NCBI GenBank assembly: GCA_022614955.1
Contig: JAKEHP010000254.1
Location: forward strand, 1 to 42,075
Source of the DNA: Candidatus Methylomirabilota bacterium
GTDB lineage: Bacteria > Methylomirabilota > Methylomirabilia > Methylomirabilales > JACPAU01
Direction of reading: 5' to 3'
Length of the DNA stretch: 42,075 bases
In this document: piece after piece, positions 32,655 through 40,181 of the stretch
Numbering within the stretch: the stretch's first letter is position 1
Layout of the letters: each line of letters begins with the position of its first letter
Translations under genes and position numbers: made by a program
Notes under the pieces: model-generated
The model's input: the letters and a program-made list of their open reading frames with translations, nothing else
What the model was told of the DNA's origin: nothing
Databases searched by the model: none

Positions 32655-34592
32655 CTAGACCTCGCCCACCACCTCGCCCATGCGGCTCACGCCGTAGCCC
32701 CCCAGGGCGCCGACGGCGGCCCGGAACTCCGGGCCGCGGATGAGGGCGAGGAGGGGCACGAGGAGCGGAGCCTCGTAGTGGGCCCTGGGGATCACCAGGT
32801 CGTATCGCTCCTGAAGCAGCGGGACGAAGGCCAGGTCGAGGGCGCGGGCGGCCGCCAGGATGCCGAGGCCGCAGTCGGCGGCGCCGCTCCGGACGGCCGC
32901 GGCCACGTTCAGGTGGGTGTACTCCTCGCGGGCATAGCCGGGGATCCTCGCGGGGGAGATCCCCCGCTGTTTACACTGATAGTCGAGCAGGATGCGGGTC
33001 CCAGAGCCCCGCTGCCGATTGATGAACTGGAGATCCGGGCGCGTGAGGTCCTCCAGGGTCCGGATGCCCTTGGGATTCCCCTTCGGGACGATGAGCCCCT
33101 GCTCCCGGAACGTCAGGTTCACCAGGACGGCCGGGACGCCGGGAAGGGTCTGGCGGACGAAGGGGAGGTTGTACTCCCCCGTCGCCTCGTCCAGGAGGTG
33201 GGCGCCGGCCAGGTGGGCCTCCCCCCGGGACAGCGCCGTCAGTCCCCCCAGGCTCCCCACGTTGGCCGAGGCGAGTGTGAGGTCCGGGTGGCGCTGCCGG
33301 ATGAAGCTCGCCAGCAGATCCAGCGTGAGGTCGTGGCTCCCGATGGCCACGATGGTCCGGGCGATCTCCTCGGGGTCGCGGAAGAGCTCCACCGTGACCT
33401 CGGCCCCGGCGTGCAGCCCCTCGGAGCCCCGCGGGATCTTCACGACGCCATCGGCCCGGACCAGCGACATGATGACTCCGGCGCCGCGGGAGACGGGGGT
33501 GGCCACAACCTTGCCCCCGACCTGCCCGACTTTAACCCGGAGGAACTCGTCCTCCCCCATGGGGGAGAGGACCTTCCGGGTCAGGGTGGCCCGGACCTTG
33601 GGCCGGCCCGGCAGCGGCAGGCCCAGCATCCGGCACAGGAGGGGCCGCCCCAGCAGCTCGAAGGTGACGGCGGCCGAGACCGGGTAGCCCGGGATTCCCA
33701 GGACCGGTTTCCCCTGGGCAATCCCGAGGATCACCGGGTGGCCCGGCCGGATGGCGATGCCGTGAACCAGGAGCTTTCCCAGCTCCGCCACGGCCGCCGC
33801 GGTGAAGTCCTCCGAGCCGGCCGAGGAGCCGGCGTTCACCACGACTAGGTCGTGCTCCTTGAGCGCCTCCCGGACCGCCTCCAGGACCCGGGGATACTCG
33901 TCCGGGACGATGGGGAACCGGGTCGCGATGCCCCCCCATTCCTCCACCTGGCCGGCGAGCATGAGGGAGTTGTACTCGATGATGTCCCCCGGCTTGACGG
34001 CAGTCCCGGGAGGGACCAGCTCCGTGCCCGTGGGGATGATGGCCACCCGGGGCTTCCGCCGGACGAGGAGGGTGGGGCAGCCGCAGCCGGCCGCGGCCCC
34101 CAGGTCCACGGGGCGGAGGCGGTGGTTCTCCGGCAGGATCAGCTCCGTCGCCACCATGTCCTCCCCCATGGGTCGGACGTGGTGCCACGGGGCGACGGGG
34201 GCCACGATCTCCACCGCCTCGTCCCCGACCGGCTGCAGGGCCTCTAGCATGATGACGGCGTTGAACCCCTCCGGGATGGCATCCCCGGTGTCCACCCAGC
34301 GCGCCTGCTCTCCCAGCTTCAGGTGGATGGGGGTGGCCTCCGAGGCCCCCCGGGTCTCGCTGGCTCGAACCGTCACCCCATCCATGGCCGCCGCGTGGTA
34401 GTGGGGGGAGGAGAGCGCCGCCCAGACCGGGCGGGCCGTCACGCGCCCCAGGCACTCGGCCACCGGGAGGGCTTCCCCCGGCAGGCGGGTGGAGGCCCCG
34501 ACCTCGTCCAGGGCGGTGAGGAAGCGCTCGACCGCCACGTCGAGGGGGATGTCCTCCAGGTAAACCTTCCTGCCCTTCAGCGGATGGACCAT
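32655..34592 (-). CDS. MoeA molybdopterin molybdenumtransferase fused to a PBP-like oxyanion-binding domain
   Basis: A 645-residue fusion. Residues about 10-415 are a full MoeA (VAECLGRVTARPVWA, AAAMDGVTVRASETRG, VDTGDAIPEGFNAVIMLE, IIPTGTELV, and the catalytic-type loop VVNAGSSAGSEDFTA). From about 420 comes a PBP-like domain: GSHDLTLDLLASFI, VGSLGGLTALSRGEAHLAG in part, HLLDEATGEYNLPF, FREQGLIVPKGNPKG, QRGSGTRILLDYQ and LAFVPLLQERYDLVI. The domain is clearly related to that of the regulator at 20019. It may bind molybdate or tungstate and hand it to, or gate, the insertase. It follows a second, normal MoeA by 15 bases. Two MoeAs could serve Mo and W separately, as proposed for some archaea. 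Confidence 0.9.
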   Translation of the reverse strand: MVHPLKGRKVYLEDIPLDVAVERFLTALDEVGASTRLPGEALPVAECLGRVTARPVWAALSSPHYHAAAMDGVTVRASETRGASEATPIHLKLGEQARWVDTGDAIPEGFNAVIMLEALQPVGDEAVEIVAPVAPWHHVRPMGEDMVATELILPENHRLRPVDLGAAAGCGCPTLLVRRKPRVAIIPTGTELVPPGTAVKPGDIIEYNSLMLAGQVEEWGGIATRFPIVPDEYPRVLEAVREALKEHDLVVVNAGSSAGSEDFTAAAVAELGKLLVHGIAIRPGHPVILGIAQGKPVLGIPGYPVSAAVTFELLGRPLLCRMLGLPLPGRPKVRATLTRKVLSPMGEDEFLRVKVGQVGGKVVATPVSRGAGVIMSLVRADGVVKIPRGSEGLHAGAEVTVELFRDPEEIARTIVAIGSHDLTLDLLASFIRQRHPDLTLASANVGSLGGLTALSRGEAHLAGAHLLDEATGEYNLPFVRQTLPGVPAVLVNLTFREQGLIVPKGNPKGIRTLEDLTRPDLQFINRQRGSGTRILLDYQCKQRGISPARIPGYAREEYTHLNVAAAVRSGAADCGLGILAAARALDLAFVPLLQERYDLVIPRAHYEAPLLVPLLALIRGPEFRAAVGALGGYGVSRMGEVVGEV

Positions 34593-34607
34593 ACGCGCAC
34601 CGGCTCT

Positions 34608-35840
34608 TCAGAAGAGGCGAACCGTCACCCGCTCCCCCGCCGGGATTCCGCTGGCGTCTGCCGGGACCTTCACCAGGCCATCCGCCCGGACCAGGGTGTA
34701 GATAAGATTGGACTTGCCGAAGACCGGCTCGGCCGTGAGGACCCCGTCCCTCCGGGTGATCCGCACCGGAACGTAGTCCTCCCGCCCCGGGATCGAGTTC
34801 ACGTTCTTGCCGAGGATTGCCGTCACCTCGGTCCGGTGGGGGGGGTCCCGGAGCCCGAGGAGCGCCGCGATCGCCGGGAGGACGAAGAGCCCGGCAATGA
34901 CCATGGCGGAGACGGGGTTGCCGGGGAGTCCGACCACCGGCTTCTCGTCCACCAGGGCCAGGATGGTCGGCTTCCCCGGCTTGATGGAGATGCCGTGGAC
35001 CAGGACGCCCGGGCGCCCCAGGGCGCTGATCACCTTTGCCGTGATGTCCCGGACGCTCACGGAGGAGCCGGCGGAGAAGACGGCCAGGTCCCCCTCGGCC
35101 ACGGCCCGCTCCGCTAACGCCCGGAGCGCCTCCTCCCGGTCCGGCGCGATGCCCAGGGGGACCGGGATTCCGCCCGCCTCCCGGACGAGGGCGCCGATGG
35201 TGTAGGTGTTGATGTCGCGGATCTGGCCCGGCCCGGGCTCCCGGTCGGGGGGGACTACCTCGTCCCCCGAGGAGACTATGGTGACCCGGGGCCGGCGCCG
35301 GACCCGGACCGCCGTGATCCCCACTGCCGTCAGGCCCCCGAGGTCCTGGGGCCGGAGGCGCTGCCCCGCGGCGAGGAGGACCTGTCCCTTCCGCACGTCC
35401 TCCCCCACCTGGATGACGTTCTCGCCGGGGGCCACGGGCCGGACCACCTCAATGGTAGTGGCGTCCACGGCCTGGGTGTGCTCCACGATGACGACCGCAT
35501 CCGCCCCGTCGGCCAGCATCCCACCCGTGTGCGCCTTCGCCCCCTCCCCCGGGTTGAGCCGAACCGCGGGAGCCTGCCCCATGGGGACCTCGCCGACGAT
35601 CTTCACGTAGGCCGGCAGGCCCTCCGTGGCCCCGAAGGTGTCCTCGGCCCGGACGGAGAAACCGTCCATGTTGCTCCGGGGGAAGGCGGGGAGGTCCATC
35701 GGCGAGGCGAGGTCTTCTGCTGTGACCCGCCCTAACGCCTCCGGCACCGGGACCACCTCGGTCTCCGGGATCGGGGCGATCCGGGGCAGGAAGCGGGCGG
35801 CGGCCTCCTCGACCGTGAGCACCTGGAAGAGTTCTGGCAT
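34608..35840 (-). CDS. moeA: molybdopterin molybdenumtransferase MoeA
   Basis: A 410-residue enzyme that inserts molybdate (or tungstate) into adenylylated molybdopterin. Signature elements: PVPEALGRVTAEDLASP, FPRSNMDGFSVRAEDT, GEGAKAHTGGMLADGADAVVIVE in pieces, VSSGDEVVPP, the catalytic-domain loop VFSAGSSVSVRDIT, and PVVGLPGNPVSAMV. All four MoeA domains appear present at normal length. ATG 35840 has GGAG six bases upstream, and a good promoter (TTGACA-N17-TTTACT, 35901-35873) predicts a leader of about 26 bases. It is the first gene of the minus-strand run moeA, moeA-PBP, perhaps pckG. It faces uppP divergently. Confidence 0.93.
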   Translation of the reverse strand: MPELFQVLTVEEAAARFLPRIAPIPETEVVPVPEALGRVTAEDLASPMDLPAFPRSNMDGFSVRAEDTFGATEGLPAYVKIVGEVPMGQAPAVRLNPGEGAKAHTGGMLADGADAVVIVEHTQAVDATTIEVVRPVAPGENVIQVGEDVRKGQVLLAAGQRLRPQDLGGLTAVGITAVRVRRRPRVTIVSSGDEVVPPDREPGPGQIRDINTYTIGALVREAGGIPVPLGIAPDREEALRALAERAVAEGDLAVFSAGSSVSVRDITAKVISALGRPGVLVHGISIKPGKPTILALVDEKPVVGLPGNPVSAMVIAGLFVLPAIAALLGLRDPPHRTEVTAILGKNVNSIPGREDYVPVRITRRDGVLTAEPVFGKSNLIYTLVRADGLVKVPADASGIPAGERVTVRLF

Positions 35841-35872
35841 GGAACGCTCCGGGCAACGCGGTTGTGCCTCCG

Positions 35873-35901
35873 AGTAAAACAGGGGGGGGAAAGGTTGTCA
35901 A
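35873..35901 (-). promoter_or_regulatory. sigma70-type promoter for the moeA run
   Basis: Minus strand: TTGACA (35901-35896), 17-base spacer, TTTACT (35878-35873). The -35 is perfect and the -10 matches four of six. Predicted start is near 35866, 26 bases ahead of the moeA ATG. Confidence 0.6.
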
Positions 35902-35933
35902 GGAGCGCAGGTGGGGATGCCATAGGGGAGCGG

Positions 35934-35962
35934 TTGCCCGTGGCGCCCGGACAGCATATTAT
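35934..35962 (+). promoter_or_regulatory. sigma70-type promoter for uppP
   Basis: TTGCCC (35934-35939), 17-base spacer, TATTAT (35957-35962). The -10 matches five of six consensus bases. Predicted start is near 35969, giving a 29-base leader with GGGGGAGG before the GTG at 35998. Confidence 0.6.
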
Positions 35963-35997
35963 CCCGCGGAACCTGGCCTGCGGGGGGAGGTCGTGGC

Positions 35998-36789
35998 GTG
36001 AGCCTGTGGGAGGCCGCAATCCTGGGAACGGTCCAGGGCCTGACGGAGTTTCTGCCGGTCAGTAGTTCGGCCCACCTGGTCCTCGTCCCCTGGGCCCTCG
36101 GCTGGCCCGACCCCGGCCTCACCTTTGATCTGACCGTCCACCTCGGGACGCTCTGCTCCCTGCTCCTCTACTTCCGGAGGGACCTGATGCACCTGACGCG
36201 GCAGGCCGTGGCGGGCGCGCCGGGCGGCGTGCGCCTCCTCACTGCCCTCGCCGTGGGGACGGTGCCGGGAGCGGCGGCCGGCTACTTCGGGAAGGGGTTC
36301 TTCGAGGCGCTCTTCGCCCGGCCGGATTGGGTGGGGGTGTTTCTCCTGGGGACGGCGGTGCTCCTGGGGGTGGCGGAGCGAGTCGGGCGGCGCTCCCGGT
36401 CCCTGGAGGCCCTCGGCGCTTACGAGGCCATCTGGATCGGGGTGGCCCAGGCCGTCGCCATCGCGCCGGGCATCTCCCGCTCGGGGTCCACGATCGCGGT
36501 CGGGCTGCTCCTGGGGTTCACGCGGGAGGCGGCGGCCCGGTTCTCGTTTCTCCTCGCCATCCCCATCGTCCTCGGGGCAGGCGCCCACCAGCTCCTGGGC
36601 CTCCGCCACGCCAGTGGGGCGTCCGTTGCATGGGGACCCCTGCTCGTGGGCTTCGTCATCGCCTCGGCAGCGGGCTACGCCGCCATCGGCGCGCTCCTCC
36701 GCTACCTCCGGACCCGCTCCCTCACCCCCTTCGCCCTCTACTGCGCGCTCCTGGGCATGCTGGTCGTGGCGGCGACCTGGCTCGGCTGA
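35998..36789 (+). CDS. uppP: undecaprenyl-diphosphatase UppP/BacA
   Basis: A 263-residue membrane phosphatase that recycles the lipid carrier for peptidoglycan synthesis and often confers bacitracin resistance. GTG 35998 follows GGGGGAGG. The two catalytic repeats are present: GLTEFLPVSSSAHLVLVPW (residues about 15-33, with the Glu and Ser cluster) and AIAPGISRSGSTIAVGLLLG (about 157-176, with Ser-Arg-Ser-Gly-Ser). About eight transmembrane stretches are spread along the chain. Its stop codon lies within a hairpin shared with the convergent tatC gene. Confidence 0.93.
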   Translation: MSLWEAAILGTVQGLTEFLPVSSSAHLVLVPWALGWPDPGLTFDLTVHLGTLCSLLLYFRRDLMHLTRQAVAGAPGGVRLLTALAVGTVPGAAAGYFGKGFFEALFARPDWVGVFLLGTAVLLGVAERVGRRSRSLEALGAYEAIWIGVAQAVAIAPGISRSGSTIAVGLLLGFTREAAARFSFLLAIPIVLGAGAHQLLGLRHASGASVAWGPLLVGFVIASAAGYAAIGALLRYLRTRSLTPFALYCALLGMLVVAATWLG

Positions 36790-36806
36790 GGGGACGGGCC
36801 CCTCAG
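36786..36806. terminator. hairpin holding both stop codons of uppP and tatC
   Basis: CTGAGGGG (36786-36793) pairs perfectly with CCCCTCAG (36799-36806) around ACGGG. The uppP stop (36787-36789) and the tatC stop (36805-36803) are in opposite arms. There is no T-run on either side, so it may act as a weak bidirectional terminator or RNA-end stabiliser. Confidence 0.45.
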
Positions 36807-37600
36807 GCCTCGCCCGCGGCCTCCGCCACAGCCGCCTTCCGCTGGGCCTTCTCGATAATGCGGGCGGCCAGGATCCCGATCTCGTAGAGGAGGGTGAGGG
36901 GGACGGCCATCAGGGTCTGGTTAAAGATGTCGGGTGTGGGGGTGAGAATGGCGGCGAGGGTGAAGTTGACCAGGATGGCGTACTTCCGATTGCGGGCCAG
37001 GAACTTCGCGGAGACGAGGTTGGCCGCAGCCGCGACGGCGATGGCCAGCGGCAACTGAAAGATCACCCCGAAGGCGAGAAGAAACTTCACGGAGAAATCA
37101 ATGAACAGGCCCACGGAGAGGAGGGGCCGCAGCCCCTCGGTCTTGTAGGTGAGGAGGAAGTTCATGGCGAAGGGGAGGACCAGGAAGTAGCAGAAGGCGA
37201 CCCCGCCGAGGAAGAAGACGACCGACAGGAAGAGGAAGGGGAGGGCGAACCGCTTCTCTCGCTGCAGGAGGCCCGGGGCCACGAACTTCCAGGTCTCGTA
37301 GAGGACAACGGGAAGCGCGATCAGGAGGCCGGTGAAAAACCCCAGCTTGAGGTGCGCCCAGAAGGCCTCCGCCGGGGCCAGGAAGACCAGGTCCGGGGCC
37401 ACCCGGGGCAGCGCCACCAGGTAGGGGTAGGTCGGCTGGAACTCAAAGGCGGTGGCGAGGGACCGCTTCAGGAAGGCGAGGACGACCTCGGAGTAACTGA
37501 AGGAGAGTACGAAGCCGATCCCGATCGCGATGAGGGAGACGACGAGCCGGCGCCGCAGTTCCTCGAGATGGGAGAGGAAGGGCATCTTGGCGTCGGCCAT
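36803..37600 (-). CDS. tatC: Sec-independent translocase TatC
   Basis: A 265-residue polytopic membrane protein, core of the twin-arginine export system. The opening KMPFLSHLEELRRRLVVSLI is the cytoplasmic signal-peptide-binding segment (MPFLSHLEELR is diagnostic). VLYETWKFVAPGLLQREKR (about residues 98-116) contains the conserved loop, and GVIFQLPLAI carries the Phe-Gln-x-Pro motif. Six membrane segments can be seen. It lies 12 bases downstream of tatA. A Tat-dependent client, the sulfite-oxidase-like enzyme, is encoded about 900 bases away on the other strand. Confidence 0.95.
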   Translation of the reverse strand: MADAKMPFLSHLEELRRRLVVSLIAIGIGFVLSFSYSEVVLAFLKRSLATAFEFQPTYPYLVALPRVAPDLVFLAPAEAFWAHLKLGFFTGLLIALPVVLYETWKFVAPGLLQREKRFALPFLFLSVVFFLGGVAFCYFLVLPFAMNFLLTYKTEGLRPLLSVGLFIDFSVKFLLAFGVIFQLPLAIAVAAAANLVSAKFLARNRKYAILVNFTLAAILTPTPDIFNQTLMAVPLTLLYEIGILAARIIEKAQRKAAVAEAAGEA

Positions 37601-37612
37601 GCCGGGTACCCC

Positions 37613-37924
37613 TCAGGCCTCGCGCGAGGCGGGCTCACCCCCGGCCGTCGGCTCGACAGTCGGCAGAGGGGTCTCCCCTGGGGCGGGGGTGGGCGCGGGC
37701 GCCTGCTCCGCCGGGGCAGCAGCCCCGGCCGCTGGCGCAGCAGGGGGCTCCTCCACCGCCGCCACCTCGGCGGCCCAGCCCTCCTTGAGGTCCTCCGAGG
37801 CCCGGCGCAGCTCCCCCAGGGCCCGCCCGAGCTGCTTCCCGATCTCCGGCAGCTTCTTTGGGCCGAAGATAAGGAGGGCCAGGACGAACAGGAGGAGAAG
37901 CTCGGACATCCCGATACCGAACAT
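37613..37924 (-). CDS. tatA: twin-arginine translocase TatA/TatB subunit
   Basis: A 103-residue protein from ATG 37924 (GGAGAGG upstream). It has the single membrane helix MSELLLLFVLALLIFGPKKLPEI in pieces with the F-G-P-K-K-L-P hinge, the amphipathic helix GKQLGRALGELRRASEDL, and a long Pro/Ala/Glu-rich tail (about residues 60-103). TatA and TatB are hard to separate by sequence; Phe-Gly hinge and short length are more TatA-like, while the E-D-L-K-E run is also found in TatB. No second copy is nearby. Confidence 0.88.
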   Translation of the reverse strand: MFGIGMSELLLLFVLALLIFGPKKLPEIGKQLGRALGELRRASEDLKEGWAAEVAAVEEPPAAPAAGAAAPAEQAPAPTPAPGETPLPTVEPTAGGEPASREA

Positions 37925-38481
37925 GGTGTGCCTCTCCGGGCCACGCTCAGCGCTCGGGGGAAGCCTAGTGGCCGCTTTCCCGGAGTGTCAAGCCGAATCT
38001 CGCCCGCCCCGCTCACGAGGTCGAGCCCCGGCGGGGTCAGGGCCGCTGCCGATGCGCATTACACCCAGCGACGAAGCGGCAGGTAGGTGAGGCAGGCCAC
38101 GAGGCGGGACTCCGGAAAGGTGGAGAGCCAGGCGGAAACGACCTCCGGCTGATCCCCCGGCGGACAGCCGAGTCGCCCTGCGCGCCGTCCTGGCAGCGCG
38201 TGATGTGGGGGGCGATTGCCGTTTCCAGGGTCTGCGAGCTTGCGAAGCACGTTCGGTGGCAGTGAATCGCGGCGAATCCCCTTGAAAATTTTGGCGACAT
38301 GCTCCAAGATGCAGCAACGTCCGGCTCGCCAGGGGGGCGGATGAGAACGCCCCTCAGGTTCACGCCAACAGCGCCCGACGGCGATTCAGGTTCCTCCAGA
38401 ACACGCAAGGATCATAATCCGCTCGCTGAGGAGGAAAAGGATTTCCGCGAAGCAAGAACTTGGGATAGGAGGGAGGAGAAA
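37925..38481. other. 557-base interval between tatA and the molybdoenzyme
   Basis: A minus-strand ORF at 38059-38307 (about 82 codons, MEHVAKIFKGIRRDSLPP, ending ESRLVACLTYLPLRRW) looks partly protein-like but matches nothing I know; it may be a degenerate remnant. On the plus strand CATAAT (38413-38418) is a good -10 candidate 64 bases ahead of the molybdoenzyme start, with only a poor -35 (TTCCTC, 38391-38396). No RNA gene is seen. Confidence 0.3.
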
Positions 38482-39642
38482 ATGGGTCCATATTGGAAAT
38501 TCCAGGTTGGGGGTCTTTCCCGGCGTGCCTTCCTCGTTCAGACCGGGGCAGCGGCGGCGCTGCTCAAAGGGGGACTTCGGGTTCCGCTGGCCTTCGCTCA
38601 GGAACCGGTCCCCGGCAAGGAAAGACTGATCGTCCGATCCGGGCGCCCCCTCAATCTGGAGACGCCGCTCAGGGAGCTGACGTCCTGGCTGACCCCCACC
38701 GACCGCTTTTTCGTTCGGAACAATTACGATGCCCCGGCCCTCGATGCGACTCAGTGGACGTTGCAGGTAGAGGGGGAGGTGGACAGGCCCCTCACCCTGC
38801 GCCTGGACGACCTGAAAAAGCTGGAGCCGGTGACCCAGGTCGTGACCCTGGAGTGCGCGGGCAACGGCCGCGGCTTCCACACCCCCAAGGCGTCGGGCAT
38901 CCAGTGGGAGCGTGGGGCCGTGGGGACCGCTGGCTGGGGCGGTGTGCGCCTGGCCGATATCCTCCGGATGGCTGGGGTCCGGCCCGCGGGCCGGCACGTG
39001 GCCCTCGACGGGGCGGACAAGCCCCCCTCCCCCGCGGCTCCGGACTTCATCCGGAGCGTCCCCATCTGGAAGGCCCTGGAGCCCCACACGATGGTCGCCT
39101 TCGAGATGAACGGGCAGCCCCTGCCGCCCCTCCACGGCTTCCCGGCCCGGGTCGTCGTCCCCGGGTGGATCGGCTCGGCCTCCGTCAAGTGGATCACGCA
39201 TATCCGCGTGATCCGCGACGAATTTGACGGCCCGTTCATGAAGCGGAGTTACCGGGCGCCGCGGGCGGAGGACGAGAAGGAGACCTACTCCCTCCAGTCA
39301 CTCGAGGTCAAGTCCGTCATTCTCCAGCCGGCGGACGGCCAGCAGGTCCCGGCGGGATCAGTGACCGTGGCTGGGTGGGCATGGGCGGGGGAGGGGGAAC
39401 TGGCCGGCGTGGACGTCTCTACGGACGGCGGGCAGAGTTGGAAGCCCGCGGGGCTCGTGGGGGAACAGCACCGCTACGCATGGCGGGGCTGGGAGTACGC
39501 CTGGGAGGCCAAGGCCGGGCAGCACACGGTGATGGCCCGGGCGACGGACAGCTACGGCCGGATCCAGCCCCCGCAGCCCAAGTGGAACCCGCTGGGCTAC
39601 CGCTGGAATGTGATTCATGCCGTTCGGGTCACCGTGGGGTAG
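38482..39642 (+). CDS. Tat-exported sulfite-oxidase-family molybdoenzyme (SorA-like)
   Basis: A 386-residue protein from ATG 38482, which follows GGAGGGAGGAG. The Tat signal G-L-S-R14-R15-A-F-L is followed by a hydrophobic stretch. The oxidoreductase molybdopterin domain (about residues 50-250) has the molybdenum-ligating Cys125 in TLECAGNGRGF, the pterin-contact region IQWERGAVGTAGWGGVRL, and GFPARVVVPGWIGSASVKWI. The C-terminal Mo-co dimerisation Ig-like domain (about 270-386) reads SVTVAGWAWAGEGELAGVDVS in part. Family members oxidise sulfite or reduce sulfoxides; substrate is not proven. The next gene overlaps it and encodes a c-type cytochrome, so sulfite:cytochrome c oxidoreductase (SorAB) is the best guess. 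Confidence 0.87.
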   Translation: MGPYWKFQVGGLSRRAFLVQTGAAAALLKGGLRVPLAFAQEPVPGKERLIVRSGRPLNLETPLRELTSWLTPTDRFFVRNNYDAPALDATQWTLQVEGEVDRPLTLRLDDLKKLEPVTQVVTLECAGNGRGFHTPKASGIQWERGAVGTAGWGGVRLADILRMAGVRPAGRHVALDGADKPPSPAAPDFIRSVPIWKALEPHTMVAFEMNGQPLPPLHGFPARVVVPGWIGSASVKWITHIRVIRDEFDGPFMKRSYRAPRAEDEKETYSLQSLEVKSVILQPADGQQVPAGSVTVAGWAWAGEGELAGVDVSTDGGQSWKPAGLVGEQHRYAWRGWEYAWEAKAGQHTVMARATDSYGRIQPPQPKWNPLGYRWNVIHAVRVTVG

Positions 39643-39949
39643 GCGGCTGGCCCGGCGCCTCCTCCTCGGGCTCCCGGGGGTGGGGGTCGTTCTCCTCGCC
39701 CTGGCCCAGCCGGATGCGGCCTTTCCGGCGACAGGACCCCTCCCACCGGGAAAGGACGTGGATCTGGTTACCGGGCGGTGCATTATCTGCCACGGCCTTG
39801 AGCTCGTGGCCCAGCAACGTCAGGGCCGGGGAGGGTGGACGGAGATTGTTGACCGGATGATCACGTGGGGGGCGCCGATCACCCCTGACGAACGCCAGAT
39901 GATCATTGAATATCTCATAAGATACCTCGGCCAGTCTCAGACCCCGTAG
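39617..39949 (+). CDS. periplasmic monohaem cytochrome c (SorB-like)
   Basis: A 110-residue protein from ATG 39617, overlapping the molybdoenzyme end by 26 bases. The N-terminus is a signal peptide (RRLARRLLLGLPGVGVVLLALA). The haem-binding motif is C55-I-I-C-H59, and a methionine in VDRMITWGAPITPDERQM could be the sixth ligand. The last helix, IIEYLIRYLG, is typical of small class I cytochromes. It would accept electrons from the preceding molybdoenzyme. An alternative start at GTG 39634 would shorten the signal peptide. Confidence 0.85.
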   Translation: MPFGSPWGRRLARRLLLGLPGVGVVLLALAQPDAAFPATGPLPPGKDVDLVTGRCIICHGLELVAQQRQGRGGWTEIVDRMITWGAPITPDERQMIIEYLIRYLGQSQTP

Positions 39950-39997
39950 GTCAAGTCCCAATTTCGGTGTAAAAGTCTCCAGGGGCAGGGTCCCATG

Positions 39998-40159
39998 TTA
40001 GGCCACAGCGTGTGCTGTCCCCGGGGCCCACTCGGGGTGCAGGGCATCGAGGGCCCGCAGGATCTTCGGCGTCATGCGGAGGCCGCGCCACCGCGCCGAG
40101 GCGGTGATGAGCGTGGCAAAGAGGAGTGTGAGACACGCCTGTTCCCTGGCGAAGCGGGC
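39998..40159 (-). pseudogene. transposase C-terminal remnant
   Basis: On the minus strand, 53 codons after a stop read ARFAREQACLTLLFATLI, TASARWRGLRMTPKIL and RALDALHPEWAPG before TAA 40000-39998. The sequence resembles the tail of a transposase (R-E-Q-A-C-L-T-L followed by W-R-x-x-x-M-T). The family cannot be assigned securely, and no terminal inverted repeats are visible. Its upstream part is missing, apparently replaced by the start region of the USP gene. Confidence 0.5.
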
Positions 40160-40181
40160 TTAGATAGCTGAGGAGGTCTTC

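Noticed and set aside
38059-38307. 82-codon minus-strand ORF as a gene
   Set aside because: No ribosome site, no known family and no coupling to neighbours; kept only as a possible remnant.
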